Shown: positions 1 to 9,639, counted from the stretch's first letter. The stretch is 64,000 nt of DNA from JBFMFR01 sp040752025 (GCA_040752025.1 JBFMFR010000027.1:1-64000); one strand, 5' to 3'. The notes: generated by a model from the letters alone, not told the origin. Made by a program: numbers and translations.

Positions 1-15
1 AGGCGGGCGCGCCTG

Positions 16-279
16 AATGGGCAGACCCGCCCCTACAGGGGTGGGCGGGGGCGGGTCGTGTTGGTGGAGGCGCGGCGCAGGCCAGAGGGGGTGACTGCCG
101 GGGAGGCGGGCGCGGCAGAATGGGCAGACCCGCCCCTACGGGGGTGCGTGAGGAATGGGGGGGGCGGGGGCGGGTCGAGTTGGTGGAGGCGCGGTGCGGG
201 CAAGAGGGGGTGATTGCCGGGGAGGTGGACGCGCTGGAATGGGCAGACCCGCCCCTACGGAGGTGCGGGGGCGGGTCTA
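16..279. repeat. Three tandem-like copies of a G-rich intergenic repeat
   Basis: The core AATGGGCAGACCCGCCCCTA starts at 16, 119 and 238. Each core is followed by a G-rich tail ending in GGGGGCGGGT, and the first two copies continue into a similar spacer containing TTGGTGGAGGCGCGG. The period is about 103 and then 119 bp; the third copy stops near 279. Read on the other strand the core begins GTAGGGGCGGGT, which matches the style of the palindromic elements at 60135 and 62444. I see no coding signal in 1-285; the open frames here are low-complexity shadows. Confidence 0.75.
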
Positions 280-285
280 CTACAG

Positions 286-786
286 TTAGCTGGCGAAGGC
301 ATCGGCTTCGTGCTCTTCGAGGCCGATGCCGGTCTCGAGCATCCATTCGGGCCAGCCTTCCAGCCAGGCGGGGATGGAGGCCTGCTGAACGCGGTCACAG
401 ACCGGGAAGTAAGCCTTCAGGTCGATGACCGGCGTGGTGTCGAAGGCGTCGATGTCGGCTATGCGCAGAATACCGGTGGCTTCGTCCACACTCAGCAGCT
501 TGCAGGTGGTCATGACGATCGGGTTGGGGCGCATGGGCGAGCGCGTGGCGAACACGCCGGTGAGCACCTGCTCGGCGTAAGGCGGGTGGCAGTCGAGCAC
601 CTGGCGGTACTCCTGGCTGTCGACCAGGTCGGCCCACCAGAAGACCATCACGTGGCTGAAATGTTCGAGCTGCTTGAGGGCCGGACGGTAGGGCGGCATG
701 ATCTCGAGGCGGATTTCGCCGTCCGAGCGGCGCACCTGGCCGATGGGATAGATGTGGTAAGACTTGCCATTGGTGTTCGTAGTCAT
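286..786 (-). CDS. TrmO-family tRNA m6t6A37 methyltransferase (TsaA/YaeB-like)
   Basis: A 166-residue protein that is likely a SAM-dependent enzyme N6-methylating the threonylcarbamoyl-adenosine at position 37 of certain tRNAs, in the cytoplasm. It shows the family pattern: an N-terminal beta strand ending in PIGQVR, the stretch RSPMRPNPI near residues 82-90 (family SPxRPNPI), and IDLKAYFPVCD near 121-131 (family IDxKPY-P). The length fits the TrmO core without the C-terminal extension seen in E. coli. AGGAGG lies 7 bases before the ATG, supporting the start. The gene stands alone, with repeats downstream and a divergent secreted-protein gene upstream. The family call is firm; the exact tRNA target is inferred. 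Confidence 0.85.
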   Translation of the reverse strand: MTTNTNGKSYHIYPIGQVRRSDGEIRLEIMPPYRPALKQLEHFSHVMVFWWADLVDSQEYRQVLDCHPPYAEQVLTGVFATRSPMRPNPIVMTTCKLLSVDEATGILRIADIDAFDTTPVIDLKAYFPVCDRVQQASIPAWLEGWPEWMLETGIGLEEHEADAFAS

Positions 787-1027
787 TTTTGTACCTCCTG
801 TTGGGTAAAATCAGATTGAACAAGCATGAGTTTACCCTCAATCCATCAGCAGTGCCTGACGCTGGTTGCTCGCAACAGCCGCAAAAGGAAACCCCAAGAG
901 AGCAGATTTGACGATTCTTGCGCTCTTTTTTGTAGCCATTTTGTAGCCACCGATTTGATATACTTGACGATACGGGGCTAAACCGGGCCCCAACAGATCG
1001 GCTGTGATAATGCTGGAGGATATAACC
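787..1027. other. Divergent intergenic region, no clear gene
   Basis: This spacer separates the TrmO-like gene from the secreted repeat protein. On the minus strand, a 33-codon frame from about 939 to 838 reads MATKKSARIVKS and onward, but it has no Shine-Dalgarno sequence and no neighbour, so I do not call it. TTGACG at about 973 could be a -35 for the downstream gene, but I find no convincing -10 at the right distance. Confidence 0.4.
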
Positions 1028-2356
1028 ATGCTCGTTATGCGCAAATTCGCACTATTGGTCACCGTGGCAATGTTGACTACAATGGCGGCCAATTCGCCGC
1101 TCCTGAACGGCGCGCCCTTGCCGGGCGGCAAAGCAAACCCTGCCTCTGCACAACTGGCGGCAGCGAGCGGCGGCGGCGGGCTGCCCATCAGCAGCAGTTT
1201 CTTGATCGAAGATCAAGCCACCGATCTCACCAACCCGTCCGCGGCGTACGACAGCTACCGGAACGAGTACTGGGTGGTGTACCAGGCCTACACCAACCAG
1301 GGCATCCGGGCGGCGCGCCTCTCGAGCCAGGGCCAGGTATTGAGCTACACGGATGTTGCTTACCACGCTTCGCAGGTGCTGAAGAACCCTGACCTGGCCT
1401 ACAACATCGCCACGCACAAATTCCTGGTGGTATGGGAATACAACGACGGCTCGCGCAGCCGCATTTACGGGCGTATCCTCGACCCGGACGGCGCCAGCGG
1501 GTCAGAATTCAGCCTGGGCACAGCCGGCGCCATCCGCGACCGCTACAAACCGGCGGTGGCGTATGCCTCGACTTCGGACAAGTTCCTGGCGGTGTGGGAA
1601 AGTGTGGTCTGGCAAAGCGCCGGCACTTCCGACGTCGAGGCGCAAATCGTGACCAGCGGTGGAGCGCTGGAGGGCAGCAATTTCCTGGTGGCGATCGGCG
1701 ACTCGTACTACATCCATTGCCAACCGGACCTGGCTTATAACCGCTCGCGCAACGAGTACCTGGTGGCGTGGGTGCAGGAAGAAAAAGCCACCAACCAGAC
1801 GGATATCTTCGCCCGGCGGGTGACCGCCAATGGGGTCATCCTGGATGGGACGGCGATCACGATTGGCTACCACACCGCCTTCGAAACCGACCCAGCGGTG
1901 GGGGCTATCCCCACGACACCCAATTTCGGCATGTACGCGGTGGCCTGGGAGCTGCATTACACTGCGACCGACACGGATATCTACGTGCGCGGGGTCACGG
2001 GGGGCGGAGTCACAAATCCAGTAGGGATCGTGGTCAACACCGGCGACGACGAGACTCACCCGGCGATCGCCGGGAACGAGGACAGCGATCATTTCCTGGT
2101 GACCTGGAGCGCGCCCTACCCGGACCCCTTCGTCAACACTGGCATTTACGCCCGCCCGCTGCTGCTGAACGGGGATGTCACCGACCAGAAAGAACTGACT
2201 TCCGGCCTGTTTGCTGACTATCCCGCGGTTACCGCCGGGGCGATGGGCGACTTCCTGATTGCGTACCAGGATCCCAACCTGCTCTACCCCTCCACGTACG
2301 ATATCTGGGGCCATTTCTGGGGCTACCGCAGCCTGCTACCGTTGTTGTACAGATAG
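1028..2356 (+). CDS. Secreted beta-repeat protein of unknown function
   Basis: A 442-residue exported protein. The start at 1028 is chosen over an in-frame GTG at 1004 because GGAGGA sits 7 bases upstream of it. The first ~30 residues are a signal peptide (MRKFALLVTVAMLTTMAAN). The mature part holds about six to seven repeats of roughly 50-60 residues with the pattern P(D/A)xAY-x5-(K/E)(F/Y)LVxW, each followed by an IxxRxL(x)G strand, as in a beta-propeller. The protein ends GYRSLLPLLYR, the short hydrophobic-Pro-Leu tail common on exported Chloroflexota proteins. I cannot name a ligand or activity. A similarly tailed metalloprotease gene follows 95 bases later. Confidence 0.75.
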   Translation: MLVMRKFALLVTVAMLTTMAANSPLLNGAPLPGGKANPASAQLAAASGGGGLPISSSFLIEDQATDLTNPSAAYDSYRNEYWVVYQAYTNQGIRAARLSSQGQVLSYTDVAYHASQVLKNPDLAYNIATHKFLVVWEYNDGSRSRIYGRILDPDGASGSEFSLGTAGAIRDRYKPAVAYASTSDKFLAVWESVVWQSAGTSDVEAQIVTSGGALEGSNFLVAIGDSYYIHCQPDLAYNRSRNEYLVAWVQEEKATNQTDIFARRVTANGVILDGTAITIGYHTAFETDPAVGAIPTTPNFGMYAVAWELHYTATDTDIYVRGVTGGGVTNPVGIVVNTGDDETHPAIAGNEDSDHFLVTWSAPYPDPFVNTGIYARPLLLNGDVTDQKELTSGLFADYPAVTAGAMGDFLIAYQDPNLLYPSTYDIWGHFWGYRSLLPLLYR

Positions 2357-2451
2357 TATTTGGAAACTTACGGTAGGTAGGAGAGATGTCAAGTGATTTG
2401 TGGTATGATGTGAATATCCACCCGAGTAAGTTCCAACCGCGGAGGTAGAAA

Positions 2452-5400
2452 ATGCGCGCTCGCACTTCTGCAGCATATTGGGGTTTCACCGCTGTCCTGC
2501 TGGCACTTGGGATAGGGACACTCCTGATTGTTTCCGCAGAGCGCACCTCCTCAACACTAGTGTATTCTCCAAGCGATTCACTCGCCCTGCCTGATAGTTC
2601 CCCCCCCGCAACGAGCACATTCCCTGACTCCCAACAGATCCCAGTTGATGCAAGCCTGATGCTGGACGGTTCTACAGCGACCGACCTGAACGAGCGCCCG
2701 CAGCGCTTCTGGTTCACAACCGGCTCGCAGGGTAAACTGACCTTCACGGCATCAACGATCTATGACGGCGAGCTGGAAATGACACTCAGCCTGCCTACCG
2801 GGGTAACCCTATTGGAAGGGGAGACCACCTGGCGCGGCGCAGACCGCAAACACCACCTTCAGGCAGTCTTGCGGTTTGACAGGCCGGGCCAATACCGCCT
2901 AAGCGGCACAACGACCCAAGTGCAAAGCGGATTTGAGAACAAGGCAGAGGTCATCGTACGAGTAGTCGCATCGGCGCAGGCAGCCCTGCACGAGGTGGCA
3001 GCGATCTGCCCCGGCGGACTGTGCGGGCGGGCCAGGGTCAGCGATGGGGCCGAGCTGCAGGATGGCCTGCTGAGCGCAGCCCCTGCCGCGCCAGCCGGTA
3101 TGGCGCGCGTCTATGGCGTGACTGTCACCTATCCCTTCACGGATACGCGCCAGTACCCGCTGCGCGGGGTACGCATCGAGCTCTGGGAGGATGTCTCCGG
3201 TGGGCCGGACGTACAACTGGGGGGCACGATCAATACCAAAGAGCCGACCACCGAAGGCCGCTGCGGCCTGAACCGCGTGAAGAACTACGTTGAGGGGAAT
3301 ACCTGGTATACGACTAGCGGCGAAGACTCCGGCGCCTTCGATTTTGGCAACGTAGAAGTTGGGACGGGAAAACAACTGTACTTCAAGATTACGTACTTGT
3401 TTACCGACGGCGGCACAGGTGTGGATGACAGCGGTGCGCCCCAGATTGTCGTACGGGATCTGGCGTCAGCCGGTGAACCGATCGTCGGACACGAATCGGC
3501 GCGCTTCTGGGCGACTCCTGGCAATAGCTATCTGAAGTTCGTCTCCCCACCAGCGTTAGGGACCGCTGGCACATTAGCAGACGAGGCCGCGCATGTTTTC
3601 TACGACATGAGCCGCATGTATGGCTATATGCGCGATTGCGTTGGGACGACTACCTCCTACGTCACCGCCTACATCGACCAACCGAATATCAAATCCCCCA
3701 CCTCCGCCGGCGGCGCCATTTACTTCCGGGGCAGCAACACCAATTACCTGACTTACCAACTGGCATCAACGATCGTGCACGAGTACGGACACTCGATCAT
3801 GTACTTCATGCGCGGCGCCGAATATCCCCCTTACGACAAGGCGGGCTACCCGCCAGTCACCGAACCCGACACCTGGCACGGCAACTGCGCCAACCTTACC
3901 AGCGCCGGAGGGCTAACCGAAGGTTGGGCAGATTTTCTTCCAGGGATTTATTTCGACGAACCTCTCTATCGATGGGACGAAGGCCTCACACCTAAAGATT
4001 TCTCACTCAACACCGGGGAGTTCGCTGAATGCGAGAACTCCGAATGGACCTTTGCCGCCATCCTGTGGGACATCTGGACAGAGGTGGGAAACCGGGATGG
4101 TGCCAGCTTTGCAGAAATTGCCGCAAGCTTGGAGAGTTGGGGCCCAGACTATATCGATGAATTCTACGAGGGCTATACAGACGACTGGAATGTGTGCTAT
4201 CAGACCTGGCTGGTGTTCAACAACCATAACGTGACTTACCCAACCTGCCCACCACCGGCGCCCCCCAGCCTGCTAAGCGCATCATCGATCTGGCAGGATC
4301 AGGTTCACCTGAGTTGGACGGACAACTCGAGCAATAACGACGATTTCCATATCGAGCGTTCGCCCGATGGCAGCACCAACTGGCTGTGGGTGGGTGCTAC
4401 GGCCGATAACTGGTGGGATAACAGCGGGCTGACCTGCGGCACGACTTATTACTACCGTGTGCGCGCCCACCGCCACGGCGATTGGAGCTTTTCCAGTTAT
4501 TCCAATGTCGCCAGCGCTGCCACCGCGGCCTGCCCTGCACCTGAGGCGCCAACCAGCCTGAGCGCCACCGCGTACTCCTCCAGCCAGATCAACCTGGCCT
4601 GGACGGACAACTCCAGCGACGAAAGCGACTTCCACATCGAACGCTCACCCAACGGCAGCTCGAGTTGGAGCGAGGTGGCCCAGGTGAACACCGGAACGAC
4701 CAGCTACACCAACAGCGGGCTATCGTGCAACACGCCCTACTATTACCGGGTGCGCGCCCACCGCCACAGCGACGGGCAGTATTCCGGCTATTCCTACACC
4801 GCCAGCGCCACCACCCAGGTCTGCGCGGCGCTCAGCCCGCCCTCCAACCTGGTCGCTGAAACGATGTCCACCAGCCGCATTGACCTGACCTGGGCGGACA
4901 ACTCCACGAACGAGAGTGAATTCCGCATCGAGCGCTCGGACAATGGCGTCTCCGGCTGGAGCGAGGTCGCCGCCAACCCGGCCAACGACAACACCTACAG
5001 CAACACCGGACTGAGCACGGGAACCACTTACTACTACCGTGTGCGCGCCTATCGCAGCAGCGATAGCAGCTATTCGGCTTATTCGAACATTGCCAGCGCC
5101 ACCACCTACTACACCATCTTCGATGCCCCGAATTACCTGTGGGCAACGGCCGTTTCCACCAGCCAAATCAACCTCTCCTGGACAGATCGCACTTACGATG
5201 AAAGCGACTTCCACATCGAGCGCTCGCTGGACGGCGCCAACTGGTCACAGATCGCCCAGGTGAGCGCCAATACAACCGACTACGGCAACACCGGGCTGAA
5301 CTGCGACACGCGCTACGATTACCGCGTGCGCGCTCACCGCCACAACGACAGCACTTACTCGGACTATTCGCCAGTGGAGAGCGCCCGTACGCAAGCCTGC

Positions 5401-7116
5401 CCAGACGCCCCACGCGCCCCATCCAACCTGGTCGCCCATGCTGTCTCGGAGACGCGCATCGAATTCACCTGGAATGATAATTCCAGCGATGAGAGCGATT
5501 TCCACATCGAGCAGTCCCACTGGAGCGACCACGGCTGGATCGAAGTGGGCATGATCTCGGCCAACAGCACCTGGGCAGCCATTGACGGCCTGGACTGCAA
5601 CACCACGGATTTCTACCGCATCCGGGCGCACCGTCACAGCGATGGCGCCTCCAGCTACTCGAATGTTGTATACGAGCCTACCTGGCCCTGCGGCTGGAAC
5701 GATGACTTCTGGTTGGCCTATCCGGTCGCGCCGCTAAACTTCCAGCGCATCCAGGGCGTTGACGGCGCCACCACAGCAGTGGACGACCCCGACTTGCCCT
5801 GCGCCAGTGGGCCAGGCTATCTCACCGTCTGGTTCAAATATGAGGCCACCGTCGATGCAACCCTGACTGTACGTACGCTCAACAGCAGCTATGACACCGT
5901 GCTGGTAGTGTGGACCGGACCAGCGCCTGATTACCTGACCAACCAGGCCTGCAACGATGACTACAGCGGAACAACCTCGCAGGTCAGCTTGAGCCAGGTG
6001 AAGGGCGCGACCTATTCTATTGAGGTTGCCAGCAAAACGGCGAACCCGACTTACAAAGGGCTAATCCTGGAAGCTTCGATCAGCAACGCCCCCACACCAG
6101 CGCTCACCAGGTTGCTGCCGGACTGGAAAGCGGCCGGCATGCCAGACTTCACAATGACCGTCTACGGCCAGGACTTTATCGATGGCATTTCCAAGGTACG
6201 CTGGAATGGCAGCAACCGCCCAACCATCTTCAAGAGCAGCAGCAAGCTAGAAACAACTATTTACACGTCCGACATCAGCTCAGCGGGCGGCGGCAGCGTA
6301 ACAGTGTCCAACGAGAGCGGCGGAGGCGGAATTTCCAGCGCCCTGAACCTGGCGATCATCGAACCGGTAACATTCGATATCAGCGCGGGGTGGTCAACAG
6401 CCGTCCCCTCGGTGGATGGGCTGATCCTGGGGGCGGAATGGGCCGGGGCGCAAACCTATGACATCACTGCGCCTTCCTATGCCAGTTCTCAACTCTCAGA
6501 GGACCCGCCCGGCAAAGCCTCGTTCGCAACCAACCCATTGGGAGTGTTATCCTGGCTGAGATCGCCCTTCTCCCTGATGATCCCAACACAACCACTCTCG
6601 GCCGTCATCCTATCCGTCAAGAACGACCTGACCCACCTGTACCTGGCTATCGACAACCCCAACGATACTACCCTCAGTTCCAGCGATCAGGTCCTGGTTT
6701 ACTTCGACGATTTACCCCTGCCATCCGACGGTTTGTGGAATACTTCCGAATGGTGCCCCAACGAAGTGAATGGCGAGGGCTATTTCGTGCTCGCTCCCAG
6801 CCAGAAGTACTTCTATGAACAATGTTCCACGGGTACTTACCCGAACACAGAAGAGGCCCCAGGGCTGGAGAAGGCTTTCAGCCTTGCCGGCGGACACATT
6901 CAGGTGGAGATCAAGATCGACCTGACCACCTCAGCCCTGGATCTGGCGCCGGAATCGACGGTCGGTATGTACCTGCGCCTGCGGGACGGCGCCAACTATG
7001 CGGCGCAGGGCGTCTGGCCGCTAAATGGAGTGGGGACCGACCCGTCCACCTTCCGCATGCTGACGCTGGCACCGGCGCCGGTGAAGGTGTTCTTGCCGAT
7101 GGTGGTGCGGCAATAA
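2452..7116 (+). CDS. Large secreted zinc metalloprotease-like protein with five FN3 domains
   Basis: A 1554-residue exported protein. The start is supported by GGAGG 7 bases upstream. Residues 1-30 form a signal peptide. A catalytic-type region carries HEYGH at 443-447 and a downstream Glu at 490 in GLTEGWAD, the arrangement of a gluzincin-type zinc protease (HExxH plus a distant Glu). Five fibronectin type III repeats of about 97 residues start near 600, 696, 793, 889 and 986; each carries a LxWTDNSxxExDFHIERS-like core. A beta-sandwich like pre-peptidase C-terminal domains lies near 1080-1210, an IPT/TIG-like domain near 1215-1300, and a DOMON/CBM9-like region near 1310-1540. The tail is PVKVFLPMVVRQ. 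It probably digests extracellular protein while the FN3 modules bind polymer or the cell surface; substrate unknown. Confidence 0.8.
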   Translation: MRARTSAAYWGFTAVLLALGIGTLLIVSAERTSSTLVYSPSDSLALPDSSPPATSTFPDSQQIPVDASLMLDGSTATDLNERPQRFWFTTGSQGKLTFTASTIYDGELEMTLSLPTGVTLLEGETTWRGADRKHHLQAVLRFDRPGQYRLSGTTTQVQSGFENKAEVIVRVVASAQAALHEVAAICPGGLCGRARVSDGAELQDGLLSAAPAAPAGMARVYGVTVTYPFTDTRQYPLRGVRIELWEDVSGGPDVQLGGTINTKEPTTEGRCGLNRVKNYVEGNTWYTTSGEDSGAFDFGNVEVGTGKQLYFKITYLFTDGGTGVDDSGAPQIVVRDLASAGEPIVGHESARFWATPGNSYLKFVSPPALGTAGTLADEAAHVFYDMSRMYGYMRDCVGTTTSYVTAYIDQPNIKSPTSAGGAIYFRGSNTNYLTYQLASTIVHEYGHSIMYFMRGAEYPPYDKAGYPPVTEPDTWHGNCANLTSAGGLTEGWADFLPGIYFDEPLYRWDEGLTPKDFSLNTGEFAECENSEWTFAAILWDIWTEVGNRDGASFAEIAASLESWGPDYIDEFYEGYTDDWNVCYQTWLVFNNHNVTYPTCPPPAPPSLLSASSIWQDQVHLSWTDNSSNNDDFHIERSPDGSTNWLWVGATADNWWDNSGLTCGTTYYYRVRAHRHGDWSFSSYSNVASAATAACPAPEAPTSLSATAYSSSQINLAWTDNSSDESDFHIERSPNGSSSWSEVAQVNTGTTSYTNSGLSCNTPYYYRVRAHRHSDGQYSGYSYTASATTQVCAALSPPSNLVAETMSTSRIDLTWADNSTNESEFRIERSDNGVSGWSEVAANPANDNTYSNTGLSTGTTYYYRVRAYRSSDSSYSAYSNIASATTYYTIFDAPNYLWATAVSTSQINLSWTDRTYDESDFHIERSLDGANWSQIAQVSANTTDYGNTGLNCDTRYDYRVRAHRHNDSTYSDYSPVESARTQACPDAPRAPSNLVAHAVSETRIEFTWNDNSSDESDFHIEQSHWSDHGWIEVGMISANSTWAAIDGLDCNTTDFYRIRAHRHSDGASSYSNVVYEPTWPCGWNDDFWLAYPVAPLNFQRIQGVDGATTAVDDPDLPCASGPGYLTVWFKYEATVDATLTVRTLNSSYDTVLVVWTGPAPDYLTNQACNDDYSGTTSQVSLSQVKGATYSIEVASKTANPTYKGLILEASISNAPTPALTRLLPDWKAAGMPDFTMTVYGQDFIDGISKVRWNGSNRPTIFKSSSKLETTIYTSDISSAGGGSVTVSNESGGGGISSALNLAIIEPVTFDISAGWSTAVPSVDGLILGAEWAGAQTYDITAPSYASSQLSEDPPGKASFATNPLGVLSWLRSPFSLMIPTQPLSAVILSVKNDLTHLYLAIDNPNDTTLSSSDQVLVYFDDLPLPSDGLWNTSEWCPNEVNGEGYFVLAPSQKYFYEQCSTGTYPNTEEAPGLEKAFSLAGGHIQVEIKIDLTTSALDLAPESTVGMYLRLRDGANYAAQGVWPLNGVGTDPSTFRMLTLAPAPVKVFLPMVVRQ

Positions 7117-7137
7117 GTGTAAAAATGCGGGGAGGAA

Positions 7138-7521
7138 TCAGGCCAGCAGCAGTCCCAGCTTGTCGGGATTGGCGGGCTGAGTGGGATCGGCCATGACTCC
7201 CACGGTAGAACCGACCTGCACCTGGGAGATCTTGATCATGGGGATGACCATGCTCTTCTGCACCTGGTAGACCGGGTAGCCAGGGATGTTGACTTCCAGC
7301 AAAACGGAGATACGCGGGTTATCGTTGATGCGCATGCCGGTATCTTGCAAGCCAAGCACCGTGGCAGTGCCCTGCCTGCCAGTGGCCATCAGGGCTTCCG
7401 CTTTCTTGCGGTTGGAACGATTGAAATAGAAGATCAGTCCGAAGGTCAGGGCAAAGCTGGCAACGATGATCACCAGGGTCAGGACGATCGAACCGGTGAT
7501 GAGGGACGAAACGTCGGGCAT
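7138..7521 (-). CDS. Small membrane-anchored protein, DUF3592-like
   Basis: A 127-residue protein with one N-terminal membrane helix (about residues 5-30, SLITGSIVLTLVIIVASFAL) followed by a soluble beta-rich domain with GTATVLGLQDTG and VYQVQKSMVIPM. The layout resembles small bacterial DUF3592-like proteins, but I am not sure of the family. ATG 7521 is preferred over a TTG six bases upstream because AAGGAG lies 8 bases before it. It converges on the metalloprotease gene with only 21 bases between stops. A consensus sigma-70 promoter sits about 50 bases upstream. Confidence 0.65.
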   Translation of the reverse strand: MPDVSSLITGSIVLTLVIIVASFALTFGLIFYFNRSNRKKAEALMATGRQGTATVLGLQDTGMRINDNPRISVLLEVNIPGYPVYQVQKSMVIPMIKISQVQVGSTVGVMADPTQPANPDKLGLLLA

Positions 7522-7578
7522 ACACAACTCTCCTTGGATAATTGTCGGATATTCTAGCTGGGTAATTAGTTGATAATT

Positions 7579-7607
7579 ATTATATTATTTATCCTAATTG
7601 CTGTCAA
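7579..7607 (-). promoter_or_regulatory. Consensus sigma-70 promoter for the 7138-7521 gene
   Basis: On the minus strand TTGACA (7607-7602) and TATAAT (7584-7579) are both perfect, with a 17-base spacer. The predicted transcription start is near 7572, about 50 bases before the ATG at 7521. The region is unusually AT-rich for this chromosome. Confidence 0.8.
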
Positions 7608-7663
7608 GGAGGAATCTAACCGCGCCTCGCAGCGCCTGACAGATGAGTGAAGCAATGTTTAAT

Positions 7664-8110
7664 TTATAAACGCTGCCGGATCGCCTGCGCCAGGCGCGAT
7701 AGCAGCTCCTGGTCGCGCTGGGCGTCAAAGCGCACCGAACGCTGGTGCTCCTGGCTGTAATGCCAGGGCGGGCCCAGGCGCAGATTTTCCGGTTCGTCCA
7801 GGTAACGCGGGACGATGTGGGCGTGCAGCACCGGATCGGTGTTGCCCAGGATGGCGTAATTGACCCGGTAGGCACCGGTGACTTCCAAGAGGGCCTGCCC
7901 CACGAGGGTCATGTCCCACAAGTAGCGGGTGCGCGCGGCTTTGTCCAGGGTGGTGATGTCCGCCACCACTGGGTCAGGCAAGAGCAGAGTGTAGCCGCGC
8001 AGGTATTGAAGGTCGCACAGCACCACCCAGCCGGAGGGCACCTGGCAAACGACGGTCGGGTTTTGGCCGGCCCGGGCGGCTGCGACGCGCTGGTGGATGA
8101 GGGTTGACAT
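7664..8110 (-). CDS. HIT-family protein
   Basis: A 148-residue protein of the histidine-triad superfamily, which hydrolyses or transfers nucleotidyl groups. The triad region reads VLHAHIVPRY near residues 98-107. The first two His of HxHxH are present but the third position is replaced (HAHIVP), so catalysis may differ from canonical HINT/Fhit enzymes. An upstream strand with GWVVLCDLQYLRGYTLLLP matches the HIT fold. It begins 4 bases after the stop of the double-GNAT gene and is probably co-transcribed with it. The substrate cannot be read from the sequence. Confidence 0.75.
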   Translation of the reverse strand: MSTLIHQRVAAARAGQNPTVVCQVPSGWVVLCDLQYLRGYTLLLPDPVVADITTLDKAARTRYLWDMTLVGQALLEVTGAYRVNYAILGNTDPVLHAHIVPRYLDEPENLRLGPPWHYSQEHQRSVRFDAQRDQELLSRLAQAIRQRL

Positions 8111-8114
8111 GCTG

Positions 8115-9071
8115 CTATCCTTTCGGCAAAATTTGCCGCAGAACGTACTGGCCCGGCTGCGGCACGTAGCCCAGCTTGCGGTTGACCGCCAGCATGGGGG
8201 CGTTGAGCGAATCGTTGTGCGTGCGCAGGCAGCGCGCCCCGTTGCGGCGGGCGTAGCGGATGGCGGCCAGTTTCAGCGCCTGGGCGATCTTGCGCCCACG
8301 ATAGGCGCTCAACACGCCGGTGATCAGGTTGTAGGCCGCCTGCGATTGGGGCAGCAACTGCACCGCCGATAGGCCCACCCAGGTCTCGCCCAGGGCCGCC
8401 AGCAACTGGCCCTGCGGGTTGAACCAATCAGCGCTGCACACGCGCTGCTCGAACTCCTCGAAGGACATCCAGGCGCCATCCTGTCCGGGGATATCCAGGA
8501 CCGTCTCGTAATTCAGGGCGTGCAGCCTGCGGCGGGCGTCACGCGTGTCGCCCACGTCAGCCAGGGAAAAGATACGCAGCCCGGCATCTTCGCAGGCCAG
8601 CAGATCTTCCTGGAAGCGAGATTCATCGAAGCCGGTGAGGTCCAGGGTCGACTCGAACAGATGATGGTCGACGGCAAAGCCGCGCTCCTGGGCAAAGTGC
8701 AAACTGGCGGGGCTGTCGTCGCGCACCTGGGTCTTCAGATTCGTGGACTCCTGCTCGCGCAGGAAATCCAGGGCGTCGGCATACAGCGCCGCGCCGATCC
8801 CCTGGCGCTGCCAGGCGGCCTCGACCGCCACCCATACGTAGAAATGCCCTTCCGAAAACCAGGGTTCGTGGGTGACTACGCTGTAACCGGCAACGGGCGC
8901 GCCCGGATCGCCCGAGCTGGCTGCCACCATGCGGCGGCAGATGCGGCCCGGGGGCATGTGGTCGTGCCAGTGCTGGAACTGCTCCGGTGTGGTCGAATCG
9001 GGCTCGAAGGCATTGTGCAGCGCCACAACAGCCGGAAGATCGGCAGGGATCTGAATAGGACGAATGTGCAC
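8115..9071 (-). CDS. Tandem GNAT N-acetyltransferase
   Basis: A 318-residue protein with two GNAT folds. The N-terminal domain (1-155) has the acetyl-CoA loop in VEAAWQRQGIGAALY (consensus RxxGxG/A). The C-terminal domain (165-318) is more divergent, with SAYRGRKIAQALKLAAI near 270. Start codon GTG 9071 has AGGAGG 8 bases upstream. Double-GNAT proteins of this kind acetylate small amines or antibiotics, but the substrate is unknown. It is the first gene of a probable two-gene unit with the HIT gene. Confidence 0.8.
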   Translation of the reverse strand: MHIRPIQIPADLPAVVALHNAFEPDSTTPEQFQHWHDHMPPGRICRRMVAASSGDPGAPVAGYSVVTHEPWFSEGHFYVWVAVEAAWQRQGIGAALYADALDFLREQESTNLKTQVRDDSPASLHFAQERGFAVDHHLFESTLDLTGFDESRFQEDLLACEDAGLRIFSLADVGDTRDARRRLHALNYETVLDIPGQDGAWMSFEEFEQRVCSADWFNPQGQLLAALGETWVGLSAVQLLPQSQAAYNLITGVLSAYRGRKIAQALKLAAIRYARRNGARCLRTHNDSLNAPMLAVNRKLGYVPQPGQYVLRQILPKG

Positions 9072-9089
9072 GATGATAACCTCCTGAAA

Positions 9090-9620
9090 TCAGCGCGTCC
9101 AGGGGACGGTTACGGGCTGGCCCTCAATGGGGAGCAGGGCGGCCCGGTCGGCGATGGTCACCGGGTAAACGCCACCGGGGACAACATCGATGGCGACGAG
9201 CACCGAGGAGGCGCAGTCCTGGCCGGCCTGGCAGCCGGTGGCCCCGTAGTGGTAATCGTTGGGGGCGTTGATCAGGCGCGCATAGAAAACGTAGGCGCCG
9301 GGGGCTTCCACCAACAAGGTCACCGGCGGCGAAGTCGGCAGCACCGCGCCGCCGTGCGAGCCCGCCGGGTAGAAAACGTGGAAAGTCCTGCCGCTGGTCA
9401 CCTCCTGGGCGTAGATCGTGGCGGTAAAGCCGGAGCCGCCCCCGCCCAGGTCGAAGGTGGTCATAATCGCAGCGGAGGCCGCCAGCGTAGGCGTGGCCCG
9501 ATCAAGTTCAGGCGTTGAGGCAGCCTGGCCGCGGCAAGCGACTATGCCCGCCCCGACAGCCAGCACTACAGCCAGGCAAAATAACCAGCGCCAGGTTGTT
9601 TGGAAAAAAGTCAGCGTCAT
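9090..9620 (-). CDS. Small predicted lipoprotein
   Basis: A 176-residue protein. It has a hydrophobic N-terminus ending in a lipobox-like GIVAC at about residues 25-29 and then a Thr/Ala/Pro linker, as in a membrane-tethered lipoprotein. The soluble part (about 50-176) is beta-rich with no recognised domain; it has two Cys (TGCQAGQDC) that could form a disulfide. It lies 18 bases upstream of the double-GNAT gene and 19 bases downstream of the PRTase-like gene, so one transcript is possible. Function unknown. Confidence 0.6.
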   Translation of the reverse strand: MTLTFFQTTWRWLFCLAVVLAVGAGIVACRGQAASTPELDRATPTLAASAAIMTTFDLGGGGSGFTATIYAQEVTSGRTFHVFYPAGSHGGAVLPTSPPVTLLVEAPGAYVFYARLINAPNDYHYGATGCQAGQDCASSVLVAIDVVPGGVYPVTIADRAALLPIEGQPVTVPWTR

Positions 9621-9639
9621 CGAGAGCCCTTTCCCAATT

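Noticed and set aside
120..819. Plus-strand frames of 102 and 201 residues overlapping trmO
   Set aside because: They run antisense to a well-supported gene and through G-rich repeats.
838..1188. 116-residue minus-strand frame near the start of the 1028 secreted gene
   Set aside because: It overlaps the signal-peptide gene on the opposite strand and lacks a ribosome site; only its last ~33 codons lie outside, and these have no neighbour or family support.
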